Below, one piece after another: positions 17,391 to 26,465 of a stretch of 64,000 nt of DNA (position 1 is its first letter; every line of letters begins with the position of its first letter). Below the pieces are notes generated by a model, which saw nothing but the letters and a program-made list of their open reading frames with translations, had not been told where the DNA came from and made no database searches. A program made the translations under genes and the position numbers. This DNA comes from an uncultured Coriobacteriaceae bacterium (GTDB lineage: Bacteria; Actinomycetota; Coriobacteriia; Coriobacteriales; Atopobiaceae), in the NCBI GenBank assembly GCA_902793195.1, contig CADBCS010000004.1:100417-164416 (forward strand), written 5' to 3'.

Positions 17391-18041
17391 ATGTCGTTGA
17401 AGGATACCATCAAGGGTGCGCGCGAGGAGGTTGCGGCTAGCGGCAACCCGTTTGAGCGCAAATCCAACAAGGGTGATGACGCCCAGGCTGACATGTCTCG
17501 GCCGGGCCAGGGCTTCTCCCGCAGATCCGCAGCTCGTGGAAAGCCGTCGCGTCAGGCAGCTGCCGGCGTGAGGGTGGTCTCCACGAACAAGAAGCCACAG
17601 TCTGACATGAGCAAGCAGGAGCGCAAGGTCGAGCGACGCAGGGAACGCGACCTGGAGGACCGCCGCTACAGCGTAACGCAGATACTTCTCAAGGAGAACG
17701 AGGAGTATACAAGGCTCAAGAAGTTCTGGTGGGTCTTCCTCATTGCCGGCGTTGTGTTTATGGGCATCTCGCTTGCCATGTATTCGCTCGTAACCAAGTC
17801 TGGCCAGTCACCAGAAAACTGGATGGGCGTGGTCGCAATCGTGTGCATGGTCCTTGCCTACGTCGTGATCATCGCAGGTCTCCTGTTCGACTTCCTCAAG
17901 ATTCGTCCCCTGCGCAAGGAAATCGAGAAGCGAACCAACTCCATGTCGGACAAGCGCCTCAAGGCACGACTCGCGGAGAACGCCAAGAAGGAGGAGGAAG
18001 AGAAGGCCGCGCGCAAGGCTTCGCGTAAAAAGCGTCGCTAG
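17391..18041 (+). CDS. Hypothetical basic protein with two membrane helices
   Basis: 216 aa, not recognised. Residues 1-100 are polar and highly basic with no clear fold; helices lie at about 113-133 (WWVFLIAGVVFMGISLAMYSL) and about 145-165, followed by a Lys/Arg/Glu-rich coiled-coil-like tail ending KKRR. The start follows AAGGAG within the end of purC, so it is translated from the same message. The two helices with short outer loop suggest a membrane protein with both ends inside. Confidence 0.7.
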   Translation: MSLKDTIKGAREEVAASGNPFERKSNKGDDAQADMSRPGQGFSRRSAARGKPSRQAAAGVRVVSTNKKPQSDMSKQERKVERRRERDLEDRRYSVTQILLKENEEYTRLKKFWWVFLIAGVVFMGISLAMYSLVTKSGQSPENWMGVVAIVCMVLAYVVIIAGLLFDFLKIRPLRKEIEKRTNSMSDKRLKARLAENAKKEEEEKAARKASRKKRR

Positions 18042-18065
18042 TGGAGTCTGCAGCCGCAATCGTGC

Positions 18066-18071
18066 TATACT
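18066..18071 (+). promoter_or_regulatory. -10 box of tRNA-Arg
   Basis: TATACT ten bases before the mature tRNA 5' end. No clear -35 box. Confidence 0.4.
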
Positions 18072-18081
18072 ACGTATCTGC

Positions 18082-18157
18082 GCCTCCGTAGCTCAGGGGA
18101 TAGAGCACCGCTCTCCTAAAGCGGGTGTCGGCCGTTCGAATCGGCCCGGGGGCACCA
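18082..18157 (+). tRNA. tRNA-Arg (anticodon CCT)
   Basis: 76 bases with encoded CCA. Acceptor GCCTCCG pairs with CGGGGGC (one T-G pair), the D arm is GCTC/GAGC, the anticodon loop CTCCTAA gives CCT between CCGCT and AGCGG, and the T arm is GGCCG-TTCGAAT-CGGCC. Confidence 0.95.
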
Positions 18158-18167
18158 GAATCTTATG

Positions 18168-18202
18168 ACCAGGTCCAAGGGGAGCTCCTTGGACCTGGTT
18201 TT
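18168..18202. terminator. Hairpin terminator between tRNA-Arg and purB
   Basis: Arms ACCAGGTCCAAGG and CCTTGGACCTGGT pair over 13 bases around GGAGCT and are followed by TTT on the plus strand. It serves the tRNA and, as a symmetric structure, may also end purB from the other strand. Confidence 0.7.
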
Positions 18203-18214
18203 GCATATGATGCA

Positions 18215-19561
18215 TTAGTCGAAGCTCAACTGCCCCAGACGGTCGAACACCACGTCCACGCGGGTGAGGAACGCGCGCGGATCGAATATCTGGTCGAGCT
18301 GCGCCGACGTAAGCGTGCAGTCCGCGTCGTCCTCGAGCCGCTCGCGCAGGGTGGCACCCGCACGTGCCTGCTGCACGTCGTCCCACACGGCCATGGAGTT
18401 GCGCTGCACTATCTTGTAGGCATCCTCGCGCGTGATGCCCGTGTCCACGAGGGCGAGCAGCACCTTGCTCGAGAATATGAGGCCACGCGTGCTGTTGAGG
18501 TTGGCCTCCATGCGCGCAGGATAGAGGACCAGCCCATCCAGAATGCGAATGAGGCAATGCAGCATGTGGTCCAGGGCAATAAAGCTGTCCGCCAGCGCGA
18601 CGCGCTCGTTGGAGCTGTGGCTTATGTCGCGCTCGTGCCACAGGGCCACGTTGTCAAATGCCACCTGGGCGTTTGCCTTTACCACGCGCGAGAGACCGCA
18701 GACCTTCTCGACGGTGATGGGATTGCGCTTGTGCGGCATGGCCGAACTGCCCTTTTGTCCACGACGGAACGGCTCCTCCGCCTCGAGCGTATCGGTCTTC
18801 TGGTGATTGCGCACCTCAAGCGCCAGACGCTCGCATGTCGCTGCCGTGGTGGCGAGCACACCGGCCAGATAGGCATGGTGGTCGCGGCTCACGACCTGCG
18901 TAGACAGCGGGTCACCGCTAAGCCCCATGTGCTCGCATACGTATTGCTCGATAAACGGATCGATGGACGAGTAGGTCCCCACGGCTCCGGAGATGGCGCC
19001 TACGGCCACCTGCCTGCGTGCGTCGAGCAGGCGGTCAAGATCACGTCGCAGCTCCCATGCCCAGCTGCCAAACTTCATGCCAAAGGTCATGGGCTCGGCG
19101 TGGATGCCGTGCGTGCGGCCCACGCAGAGCGTGTCGCGCTCCTCGAAGGCACGACGCAGACAGATCTTGCCCAGCTCGCGCACATCCTCGACAATGAGGT
19201 CGGTCGCTTGCGCAAGCTGATAGCACAACGCCGTGTCACCCAAGTCGGAGCTGGTCATGCCATAGTGCACCCAGCGGCTGGGCTTGGGCTCGCCCTCGGG
19301 CACTTCGCGATCGATGTAGGATCCCATGTTGGTGAGAAACGCAATCACGTCGTGGTTGGTGACCGCCTCGATCTCGTCGACCTCCGCGCGGTCAAACGAC
19401 GCGTGCGCGCGAATCCAAGCCGCCTCATCGCGCGTGATGCCAATCTGACCCATCTCGGCGTGCGCCTCGCAGGCAAGCACCTCGATCTCCTGCCAGATGG
19501 CATACTTGTTCTCCAACGAGAAGATGTGGCCCATTTCGGTTCGGGTGTAACGGTCAATCAT
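18215..19561 (-). CDS. purB: Adenylosuccinate lyase
   Basis: 448 aa, normal length. It cleaves SAICAR and adenylosuccinate to release fumarate in AMP synthesis. Seen: the fumarase/aspartase superfamily signature SSAMPHKRNPI (about residue 270), the N-terminal substrate motif HYGMTSSDLGDTA and TIGVGRTHGIHAEPMTFG-like region (here CVGRTHGIHAEPMTFG). GGAAGGAATCC precedes the ATG. It faces purC across tRNA-Arg. A small hairpin lies in the leader. Confidence 0.96.
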   Translation of the reverse strand: MIDRYTRTEMGHIFSLENKYAIWQEIEVLACEAHAEMGQIGITRDEAAWIRAHASFDRAEVDEIEAVTNHDVIAFLTNMGSYIDREVPEGEPKPSRWVHYGMTSSDLGDTALCYQLAQATDLIVEDVRELGKICLRRAFEERDTLCVGRTHGIHAEPMTFGMKFGSWAWELRRDLDRLLDARRQVAVGAISGAVGTYSSIDPFIEQYVCEHMGLSGDPLSTQVVSRDHHAYLAGVLATTAATCERLALEVRNHQKTDTLEAEEPFRRGQKGSSAMPHKRNPITVEKVCGLSRVVKANAQVAFDNVALWHERDISHSSNERVALADSFIALDHMLHCLIRILDGLVLYPARMEANLNSTRGLIFSSKVLLALVDTGITREDAYKIVQRNSMAVWDDVQQARAGATLRERLEDDADCTLTSAQLDQIFDPRAFLTRVDVVFDRLGQLSFD

Positions 19562-19577
19562 GCGGATTCCTTCCTGA

Positions 19578-19602
19578 GGCGTATTCCTTACGCCATTCTA
19601 TA
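19578..19602 (-). promoter_or_regulatory. purB -10 box and leader hairpin
   Basis: On the minus strand TATAGA (19602-19597) is followed by GGCGTA-AGGAA-TACGCC, a six-pair hairpin about 15 bases before the start codon. Possible leader control of purB. Confidence 0.35.
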
Positions 19603-19683
19603 GGAGTTGTGCCAGGCGTGTCTTGGCAAGTCTCGCTCGCCGCGTTGCCGCAGAGCGGGTATGACCGTGGCGAAGCAACGAAG

Positions 19684-22218
19684 CTACTCGCTCACCACCT
19701 CTTCCTGGGCAGGCTCGACTGCCTCCTCGCTGGCCACTCCCAGCCCAGACAACGTCCCCGTGAGCTCAGTCACGCTGTTCTCCCAACCTTCCTTGGCGAC
19801 AAAGGTGCGCAGGGCGTTCTCGCAGGTGCCCCATTCCTTGTCGATGGCAGCGTTTGCGAGGTCGGAATACTCGTTAGCCGCGCCGGTGGGCACATAGCTG
19901 TTAACGGCAACGATATAGGTGGCGCTGTCGTCGATCGCATCCCCCCTTACCATCGAGCAACTCGTGATGCGAGAGCCGGTTGGTTTGCTCCAATCCACCG
20001 AGAGCGTCGCACCACCCAGCACGAGCACGTCACCAGAGTTCCTAGGCCACGAATACGTCGAGGCCGCTCCCTCAAGGGCCTCCTGCATGCTCTTGCCATC
20101 ATCGAGCTTCTGCCGTACGTAGGCCTCTTGCTTGTCGTATACACCCCGACACGCCAACATGATATCGAGAGAATGCTCTAAGGTGTTACGGAGCTGTTTG
20201 CCAGTGAGCTTGCGCGTCTCGAGCGTGTCGCCATAGGGCGAGATGGAGAGCACATCCTGATACGACACGTCCCCGCTGGGAACGCCCCCACGAATGTCAC
20301 CCGCATTCTCGAGCGCGAGGTCTGCTCCCGTGTAATCAAGGTATGCCGCCGTCACTACGCGTCCAATGGGCTCGTCGCGCGTACGCAGCCATTCCCACGA
20401 AAGCTTGAGGTCAGCAACATCTTCCACATTGGTCTTGCGGAAGGGATAGTCGTACCCCCTCGAACTCGTACCCACCCGCCGCTCAAGCGTCGTCTTCTCC
20501 CCATCCTCGATGGCTTGGACGAGGTCGTCTATGCCCGAGTTGGCCAGATCGTCGGCAACGGCCTTCTCGTAGTCCACCAGCGTCTCCTTGGTGTCTATTC
20601 CGTCCCACGTGTCGTTGCCGTCCGTATCGTTGAGCACAAGGTCGAGCGTGCCCACATAGTGGAAGTAATAGTCCGCCTCCACCAAGGCAACGCCATGGTT
20701 GTCCTTGTCCTTGACCAATCCCTTGGCGCTCGAGCTGGTCCTATCTATCTTGATGTGCTGGTGTCCGGCTATCACGGCATCCAGACCCGAGGTCTTGGCA
20801 ATGAGGCTCTCCGGGTCATCGTAGTGCGCGAGAGCTATGACCACATTGCAGCCTTTCTCCTTACGCAACTCGGTCGCAAGTTCGTTTGCGCGCACGGCGG
20901 CATCCGAAAATTGCTGAAGGTGGGATACGTTAGCCGAGGCAGCCATCCCGTAGAACGACTCCCCGCTCACACCAAGGATGCCTACGCGCACCTTGGTTCC
21001 CTCGTCGGAGGCCACATCCTTCACCACGTAGTCGTTCTTGAAATACCTGCTTCCGTCCTTTGCGCGCACGTTCCCCGCGAGAATCGAGAAGGCGTGGTTT
21101 TGGTCCAGCTCCTTAAGGCGCGCGTCCCCATAGCTCCAGTCGTGGTTGCCGGGCGTGGTGGCATCCACGCCCACCGCGTCCATGAGCCGTGCGATGCTCT
21201 CCCCCTGCTCGACAGTGGCGAACGACTGCCCGTGGAAGGTGTCGCCCGCATCGAGCAGCAGATCCGGCTCGGTCTTGTCCTTGAGCGCCTTGAGCGCCGA
21301 GTACCCAATGGCCTTGTTGTCCTTGTTGCGCTTGTAGTACCCATGGGTGTCGTTGATGTGCATCACGTGGATGGTTGCCTTCTTGGGCGTGGGAGTCGGT
21401 GCCGGGTCTGGCACTGGGGTGGAATCAGGCGTCGGAGCGGGCGTTTGGTCCGGTGTTGGCGTGGGTGTCGGGTCTGGGGTGGGCGCAGGCGTTGGGGTGT
21501 CATCGCTTGTGGGCGTAACCTTTGTGCCAGTCATGGTCGCGCTCAGATCAACGCCCACGTTTGCGTAGGTCATGGCAAGCGACTCCTGCTGCTGCACGCT
21601 TTCTCGCTTGGCGCTCTGAGCCCATGCCCGCTGGGGCTCGGGCACAGCAAGACTTGAACTCAGGGCAGCTATCGCAACTATGGCAATGAGGGTCCGCTCC
21701 GACTTTCGCCCGCGTCTCGCCAAGACGATTCCCGCAACAAGCACGGCCAGACCACCGGCGACAAGCAGCCATGTCGATGAGGTGCCGTCACCTGTTTGTG
21801 CAAGGTTCGTCTGGGAGGATTCCGCAACCGCAGATGCCCGGTCCTTCGTGGACGAACCCGTCTTTTTGGAGGTTCCGGTGAGCTTTGTGCCGCTCTGTCT
21901 CACAAGTGTGAGGTCGAGCGTGAGCGAACCTCCCGCCGACATGCTCTGGGCCGTCGCGCTATTCGCCTCACGAGCCACGAACCCATTGGGAATCGTGGCG
22001 ACAAGACGGGCATCTTCGACCACGACTCCCGAGGTGTTGGTGCCAATCACCGTCGCACGAACCGTCTCGCCCTCGGAATAGAAGTCCTTGTCATACGCTA
22101 TCGAAATGGTGAGGTCATCGTCTGCCGCCCAGGCCACGCCAGGCAGGAGCACCAGTGCCAGCAACGCCGTTGCCACACATGCCAAAAGACGAACGGCCAT
22201 CGATTGCTTCGTGTTCAT
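19684..22218 (-). CDS. Composite exported protein: surface domain with internal LAQTG-type segment, then 5'-nucleotidase/UshA domain
   Basis: 844 aa. A signal peptide (ending AWA-ADD at about residue 31) leads into a beta-rich adhesin-like domain (about 32-130). LAQTG at about 140 is followed by a hydrophobic helix and RRGRKSER, exactly like a sortase tail but internal. A second hydrophobic stretch ending AWA-QSAK looks like another signal peptide. Then a Pro/Thr repeat linker (about 240-285) and a metallophosphoesterase with [24 protein letters not shown] and AGHQHIK, and the C-terminal 5'-nucleotidase domain to the end. The ATG at 22218 is preferred to a TTG at 22248. It should release phosphate from external nucleotides. 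Confidence 0.85.
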   Translation of the reverse strand: MNTKQSMAVRLLACVATALLALVLLPGVAWAADDDLTISIAYDKDFYSEGETVRATVIGTNTSGVVVEDARLVATIPNGFVAREANSATAQSMSAGGSLTLDLTLVRQSGTKLTGTSKKTGSSTKDRASAVAESSQTNLAQTGDGTSSTWLLVAGGLAVLVAGIVLARRGRKSERTLIAIVAIAALSSSLAVPEPQRAWAQSAKRESVQQQESLAMTYANVGVDLSATMTGTKVTPTSDDTPTPAPTPDPTPTPTPDQTPAPTPDSTPVPDPAPTPTPKKATIHVMHINDTHGYYKRNKDNKAIGYSALKALKDKTEPDLLLDAGDTFHGQSFATVEQGESIARLMDAVGVDATTPGNHDWSYGDARLKELDQNHAFSILAGNVRAKDGSRYFKNDYVVKDVASDEGTKVRVGILGVSGESFYGMAASANVSHLQQFSDAAVRANELATELRKEKGCNVVIALAHYDDPESLIAKTSGLDAVIAGHQHIKIDRTSSSAKGLVKDKDNHGVALVEADYYFHYVGTLDLVLNDTDGNDTWDGIDTKETLVDYEKAVADDLANSGIDDLVQAIEDGEKTTLERRVGTSSRGYDYPFRKTNVEDVADLKLSWEWLRTRDEPIGRVVTAAYLDYTGADLALENAGDIRGGVPSGDVSYQDVLSISPYGDTLETRKLTGKQLRNTLEHSLDIMLACRGVYDKQEAYVRQKLDDGKSMQEALEGAASTYSWPRNSGDVLVLGGATLSVDWSKPTGSRITSCSMVRGDAIDDSATYIVAVNSYVPTGAANEYSDLANAAIDKEWGTCENALRTFVAKEGWENSVTELTGTLSGLGVASEEAVEPAQEEVVSE

Positions 22219-22267
22219 GTCCCACCCTCTCCATAACGCCTTAAACAAGTGCCCCTACGCTGCACCC

Positions 22268-23644
22268 CTACGACGCTGCGAGCGCCGCGCGCGCCTCCGC
22301 AAGCTGGTCCGTCACGACCCCATTGCCCGTTCCGCCATACGTCGTGCGCGCTCTGGCGATGCCAGCCGGGTCGAGCGTACCCACCACATCGTCGCCAAAC
22401 AGTTCGCTTGCCTCCTGCAGCTCCGCAAGCGTGAGGTCCTCCAGACCACACCCACGCCTCTCGCACTCGAGCACCAGGCGTCCCACCACGGCGTGCGCCT
22501 CTCGAAACGGCATACCGTGCTTGGCCAAATAATCTGCCACGTCGGTTGCCGCCGAGAAACCCGTGCCGGCCTCGGCCAACATGCGGTCTTCGTTGACGTG
22601 CATGGTCTCGAGCATGCCCGCCATGATGGCCATGCAGTCCCCAAGCGTGCGTGCAGCGTCGATGGGACCCTCCTTGCACTCCTGAAGATCCTTGTTGTAG
22701 GCCAACGGCAACGACTTGCACGTGGTGAGCAGTGCCATGAGGTCACCGTACACGCGACCGCACTTGCCGCGCGTGAGCTCGGCGAAGTCGGGGTTCTTCT
22801 TTTGCGGCATGATGGAACTTCCCGTGGAATAGGAGTCCGAAAGCGTTACGAAACCAAACTCCGAGCTGCTCCACAACACAATCTCCTCGCACAGCCGCGA
22901 GAGGTGCATCATGCTCACTGCGCAGGCATACTCAAGGTCCAGCAGATAGTCTCGGTCGCTCACCGCATCCAACGAGTTGGGGATTGCGCGCGAGAAGCCC
23001 AGCAGCTCCGTCGTACGTGCGCGATCGAGCGGATAGGTGGTTCCGGCAAGTGCGGCAGCGCCCAGGGGATTGGCATCGGCTGCGTCGAAGGCGGCCTGCA
23101 GGCGTGTGGCGTCACGGTCGAACATCCAGAAGTACGCCAGCATATGATGAGAGAACAGCACGGGCTGCGCATGCTGCAAGTGCGTGTATCCGGGCATAAC
23201 CACGTTGAGGTGGGCCTCTGCGACATCTGTCAGCACACGACGCAACTCCCTGTTGCCCTCCATAAGATCCGCAATGAGGTCTTTGGCCAGGAGCCTGATG
23301 TCGGTCGCCACCTGGTCGTTTCGGGAGCGACCCGTGTGCAGGCGTCCGCCGGCAGCACCTATGCGCTCGGTAAGCGTGCGCTCAATGGCCATGTGCACGT
23401 CTTCGTCGTTGATGTCCCACATGAAGGTTCCCGCCTCGATCTCATCCGAGATCTGGGTGAGACCACAGACGATGGCGTCGCGATCCTCGTGCGATATCAC
23501 ACCCTGTTCGGCCAGCATCGTGGCATGCGCGATGGATCCCCGTATGTCCTGCTGGGCCATGTGCTTGTCCACCTCTAGCGACGCACCGAACTCCTGCGTA
23601 AACGCGTCGACGCCACCCTCGAACCTACCGCCCCACAATGCCAT
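22268..23644 (-). CDS. argH: Argininosuccinate lyase
   Basis: 458 aa, normal length. It splits argininosuccinate into arginine and fumarate. Starts MALWGGRF as is typical, has TGRSRNDQVATD, and the superfamily signature GSSIMPQKKNPD at about residue 276. AGGAGG lies eight bases before the ATG. No argG or other arginine gene is within the window, so it stands alone; the nucleotidase gene follows 49 bases later on the same strand. Confidence 0.96.
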   Translation of the reverse strand: MALWGGRFEGGVDAFTQEFGASLEVDKHMAQQDIRGSIAHATMLAEQGVISHEDRDAIVCGLTQISDEIEAGTFMWDINDEDVHMAIERTLTERIGAAGGRLHTGRSRNDQVATDIRLLAKDLIADLMEGNRELRRVLTDVAEAHLNVVMPGYTHLQHAQPVLFSHHMLAYFWMFDRDATRLQAAFDAADANPLGAAALAGTTYPLDRARTTELLGFSRAIPNSLDAVSDRDYLLDLEYACAVSMMHLSRLCEEIVLWSSSEFGFVTLSDSYSTGSSIMPQKKNPDFAELTRGKCGRVYGDLMALLTTCKSLPLAYNKDLQECKEGPIDAARTLGDCMAIMAGMLETMHVNEDRMLAEAGTGFSAATDVADYLAKHGMPFREAHAVVGRLVLECERRGCGLEDLTLAELQEASELFGDDVVGTLDPAGIARARTTYGGTGNGVVTDQLAEARAALAAS

Positions 23645-23775
23645 GATCCATGCCTCCTGTCGAAACTATCAAGTATGCAGGTATTCTACAACTTGGCGTT
23701 GTGTCACACGCCGTAAACGAGGCGTTACCCCTGTTGCCACGCGGGTCCAAGGTCCTGCGGCGCGTGCTATGCTTT

Positions 23776-23789
23776 GTCATATTCATAGC
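23776..23789 (+). promoter_or_regulatory. 14-base leader element shared with the response regulator gene
   Basis: GTCATATTCATAGC, identical to 14065-14078, lies just after a TATGCT box (23768-23773) and before AGGAGG of the nitrilase gene. Confidence 0.3.
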
Positions 23790-23804
23790 AAATAGGAGGT
23801 CCCC

Positions 23805-24617
23805 ATGGAATTCGTACTTGGTCTTGCGCCCTGCGGGTTTCCCAAAGACGGCGACGCGCTTCTGCAGATTGATCGCTATGCACGTAATGCCAAGCAGAAT
23901 GGGGTCGACCTCCTTGTCTTTCCCGAAAACCTCATGTGCCCTCACGAGCTGTCGGTGCCAGAGCTCGTCGAGATTGCGGAGCCTCTCGACGGCACCTTTG
24001 TGCAAACGATTCGCCGCATCGCGCGAGCATGTGGACTCTGGATCGTCTTTACCATGTACGAGTCAAGCCCAGCCCACAAGCTTCCCTACAACGCTGCCGT
24101 CGTCGTGGACGGCCAGGGGTCGCTGCGTGGGCTGTATCGCAAGTGCCACCTGTACGACGCACACAGAGTACGTGAGTCGGAGCGCATGTTGGCAGGAAAT
24201 CGGTTGTGCGACGCCATCCACGCCCCGTTTGGAACCTTTGGCCTAGGCATCTGCTACGACCTGCGCTTTCCAGAAGTCTCGCGGACGCTGGCCCTTAAAG
24301 GCTGCGACCTCATGCTGTTCCCGTCCGCATGGCACGACGGACCCCACAAGCTTGAGCATTGGGAGACGCTCCTTCGAGCACGCGCCATCGAGAACGAGTG
24401 CTTTGTGGCAGGCGTGTGCCATGGTGGTCCACGGTATGTGGGGGTAAGCATCGCATGTGATCCCTTGGGACAAGTGGTCGCACGCTCCACCGGCGACCTT
24501 ATGACGTGCGCAATCGACCTCAAGGCCGTATGCTCCGCACGCGAGGCGATGCCGATCTTCGAGCATCGCAGACCATCCCTTTACCAAGCGCTGGCACAAG
24601 GTGAGCCCAGCTCATAG
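23805..24617 (+). CDS. Carbon-nitrogen hydrolase (nitrilase superfamily, omega-amidase-like)
   Basis: 270 aa. The catalytic triad is visible: Glu in LLVFPENLM, Lys in LYRKCHLYD and Cys in GLGICYDLRFPE, with the second Glu expected in HWETLLRARAIEN. The motif pattern is closest to omega-amidases and Nit2-like enzymes that cleave alpha-ketoglutaramate or similar amides; the substrate is inferred. AGGAGG precedes the ATG. It diverges from argH and converges on the next gene. Confidence 0.88.
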   Translation: MEFVLGLAPCGFPKDGDALLQIDRYARNAKQNGVDLLVFPENLMCPHELSVPELVEIAEPLDGTFVQTIRRIARACGLWIVFTMYESSPAHKLPYNAAVVVDGQGSLRGLYRKCHLYDAHRVRESERMLAGNRLCDAIHAPFGTFGLGICYDLRFPEVSRTLALKGCDLMLFPSAWHDGPHKLEHWETLLRARAIENECFVAGVCHGGPRYVGVSIACDPLGQVVARSTGDLMTCAIDLKAVCSAREAMPIFEHRRPSLYQALAQGEPSS

Positions 24618-24651
24618 ATACCTGCCATGCGTAATTCGCCCCAGTTTGCCA

Positions 24652-25341
24652 CTAGGCGTAGTAGTGCGTCTCCTCCACCAGTTCCCGAATCTCGGCGGCA
24701 ATTACGTCTGTCTCGCTCTCCACGTCCTCGCCCGATAGCTTGTTTAGCTCGGCCTGGAGCTTCTCGAGCTCTAAAAGCAGACGGTCGTTTGCATGCTGTA
24801 TGCTGCCCATCTCCTCGAGCACGGAGCGCATGACCTCAAGTCGATGCATCTCGGTCTGCTTGTTCTCAAGACCCCCCGCGCGATCAATTCGATCAAGGCG
24901 CAGATACTCCGCTGAGTCGAAGGCCTGCATGCGATTGGCAATCTGGGCGGAATTCGACAAGATGCCGTCGCATGCCGACTCCACGGGAAGGGAGAACTTG
25001 TCCCAAGTAAGGCTACCCTCCTCGAACTCCCTCCGCAAAAGCGAGAGGATGTCCTTGCGCAGAAGGTCTTGGCGATTAAACGTCTCGATCACGTCCTGGG
25101 CATACACGCCAAGCGCATCATCGTTCTCGTACCCGTGCGCCACGCGCAACACCTGCTCTCTGGAGACGTTCTTGTCTGCGTCCAGATACGCATAGGGTTG
25201 TGGCTTCTTTGCAGCTGCGAGCCCCTTTCTGCCACCCGAGCCCCAGCCTGCGGCACGACCGACTCCCCAGACGAACCCACCAACCAAAGCGCCGACGACC
25301 ACAACGACAAAAACACCAATGGCAACAAACACGCCGCTCAT
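24652..25341 (-). CDS. Hypothetical membrane-anchored coiled-coil protein
   Basis: 229 aa, family not recognised. One N-terminal helix (about 3-27, FVAIGVFVVVVVGALVGGF), a Gly/Lys linker, then an acidic, largely helical domain with heptad-like runs (about 150-215) ending ETHYYA. The ATG at 25341 with GGAGG seven bases upstream is preferred to the upstream extension to 25392. Probably faces the cytoplasm as an anchored scaffold; function unknown. Confidence 0.65.
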   Translation of the reverse strand: MSGVFVAIGVFVVVVVGALVGGFVWGVGRAAGWGSGGRKGLAAAKKPQPYAYLDADKNVSREQVLRVAHGYENDDALGVYAQDVIETFNRQDLLRKDILSLLRREFEEGSLTWDKFSLPVESACDGILSNSAQIANRMQAFDSAEYLRLDRIDRAGGLENKQTEMHRLEVMRSVLEEMGSIQHANDRLLLELEKLQAELNKLSGEDVESETDVIAAEIRELVEETHYYA

Positions 25342-25454
25342 TCTGGCCTCCAAACCCCGACCCGTCGAACCCAAGCATACCGCAACACACACGCGCCGCC
25401 ACGCTGTCCTTTGCCGCGCAACCAGATTCTATCACAAAACCCAAACATTTGTTC

Positions 25455-25483
25455 TTGACAAACGAATGTTCTGTTCCTAAACT
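25455..25483 (+). promoter_or_regulatory. Near-consensus promoter of the Rpn-type gene
   Basis: TTGACA (25455-25460) and TAAACT (25478-25483) with a 17-base spacer. An imperfect palindrome of about 25 bases (outer arms ACATT and AATGT) covers the -35 box and may be an operator. Confidence 0.65.
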
Positions 25484-25512
25484 CTGTCTCACCCGCCGTA
25501 GAAAGGAGTCAC

Positions 25513-26349
25513 ATGAGGGCAATCGACTGGAACCACATCACCATTACCGACAACTACATGTTCGGCACCGTCTTTCGAGACCCGCTGCTGTGCCAGGAGC
25601 TGCTGGAACGGATACTCAACATTCCCATCGACAAGGTGGTCTTCACCGGTGCCGAGCACACCTTGTCGCCCGAGATTGGTGCCAGGGGCATTCGCATGGA
25701 CGTGCATGTTGCCGACAGCGCCGGCACCATCTACGACGTAGAGGTGCAAAACGCAAACGAGGGAAACCTCGAGAGAAGATCTCGCTACTACCTGAGCGCC
25801 AACGACATCGACTGCATCGCCCCGGGCATTGCCTATGACGAGATGCGCAACTCGTTTGTCATCTTCATCTGCACCTTCGATCCCTTTGGGCGTGGTTTGT
25901 CGCGCTACACCATCACTCCGCACTGCAAGGAGGACGGTGTCGAGATGTCAGATGGCACTTCGCGCATTTTCGTCAACGCAAGCGCATGGAATACGTGCGA
26001 AGACGCACGACTTAAGCCCTTCCTTCAATATCTATCTGGGGATACCATGGTAGACGATGACTTTTCGAAGAAGGTGGACCAAGCCGTGCGTATGGTGCGG
26101 CAGCAACCTGAATGGAGGCGCAATCGAATGAAGCTCGAACGCTACCTTGAGGAGCAGCGCATCAAGGCAATTAGAGAGGGCCGTGCCGAGGGTCGTGCCG
26201 AGGGTCGTGCCGAGGATCAACGCGCCAATGCCGCCCTCGCCGCAGCGCTCGTGGAGGCGAGTCGCGAGCAAGAGCTCGTGGAGGCCATGCTCAACGAGGA
26301 CGTGCGACAAAGGCTGCTGGCGGAGTTCGGCATACACATGGGCTCGTAA
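25513..26349 (+). CDS. Rpn-family PD-(D/E)XK nuclease / putative transposase
   Basis: 278 aa. The N-terminal domain fits the Rpn/PDDEXK transposase family (PF12784-like): ITDNYMFGTVF, the catalytic Asp in RMDVHVAD and ExQ in YDVEVQNAN. Relatives promote recA-independent recombination. The C-terminal part carries three EGRA repeats encoded by three 12-base units (26176-26211), a hallmark variable region of this family, and then a helical tail. AGAAAGGAG precedes the ATG and a near-consensus promoter lies upstream. No terminal inverted repeats were seen, so it is not a clear insertion sequence. Confidence 0.88.
   Translation: MRAIDWNHITITDNYMFGTVFRDPLLCQELLERILNIPIDKVVFTGAEHTLSPEIGARGIRMDVHVADSAGTIYDVEVQNANEGNLERRSRYYLSANDIDCIAPGIAYDEMRNSFVIFICTFDPFGRGLSRYTITPHCKEDGVEMSDGTSRIFVNASAWNTCEDARLKPFLQYLSGDTMVDDDFSKKVDQAVRMVRQQPEWRRNRMKLERYLEEQRIKAIREGRAEGRAEGRAEDQRANAALAAALVEASREQELVEAMLNEDVRQRLLAEFGIHMGS
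26176..26211 (+). repeat. Three 12-base tandem repeats in the Rpn-type gene
   Basis: GAGGG(C/T)CGTGCC three times, encoding EGRA units. Copy number change keeps the frame and alters linker length. Confidence 0.8.
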
Positions 26350-26465
26350 CCCCTCGCCACGCGTTAGCCCATAGGAATGAGTCGGGGGTTCTCGCAATCC
26401 CCATACATTGTGGGAACGCCCGCCATGCACACGACATCCGGTCCAACGTATGATGGGAGACAGCT

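Noticed and set aside
25513..26349. Insertion sequence around the Rpn-type gene
   Set aside because: No terminal inverted repeats or target duplication were found on either side.
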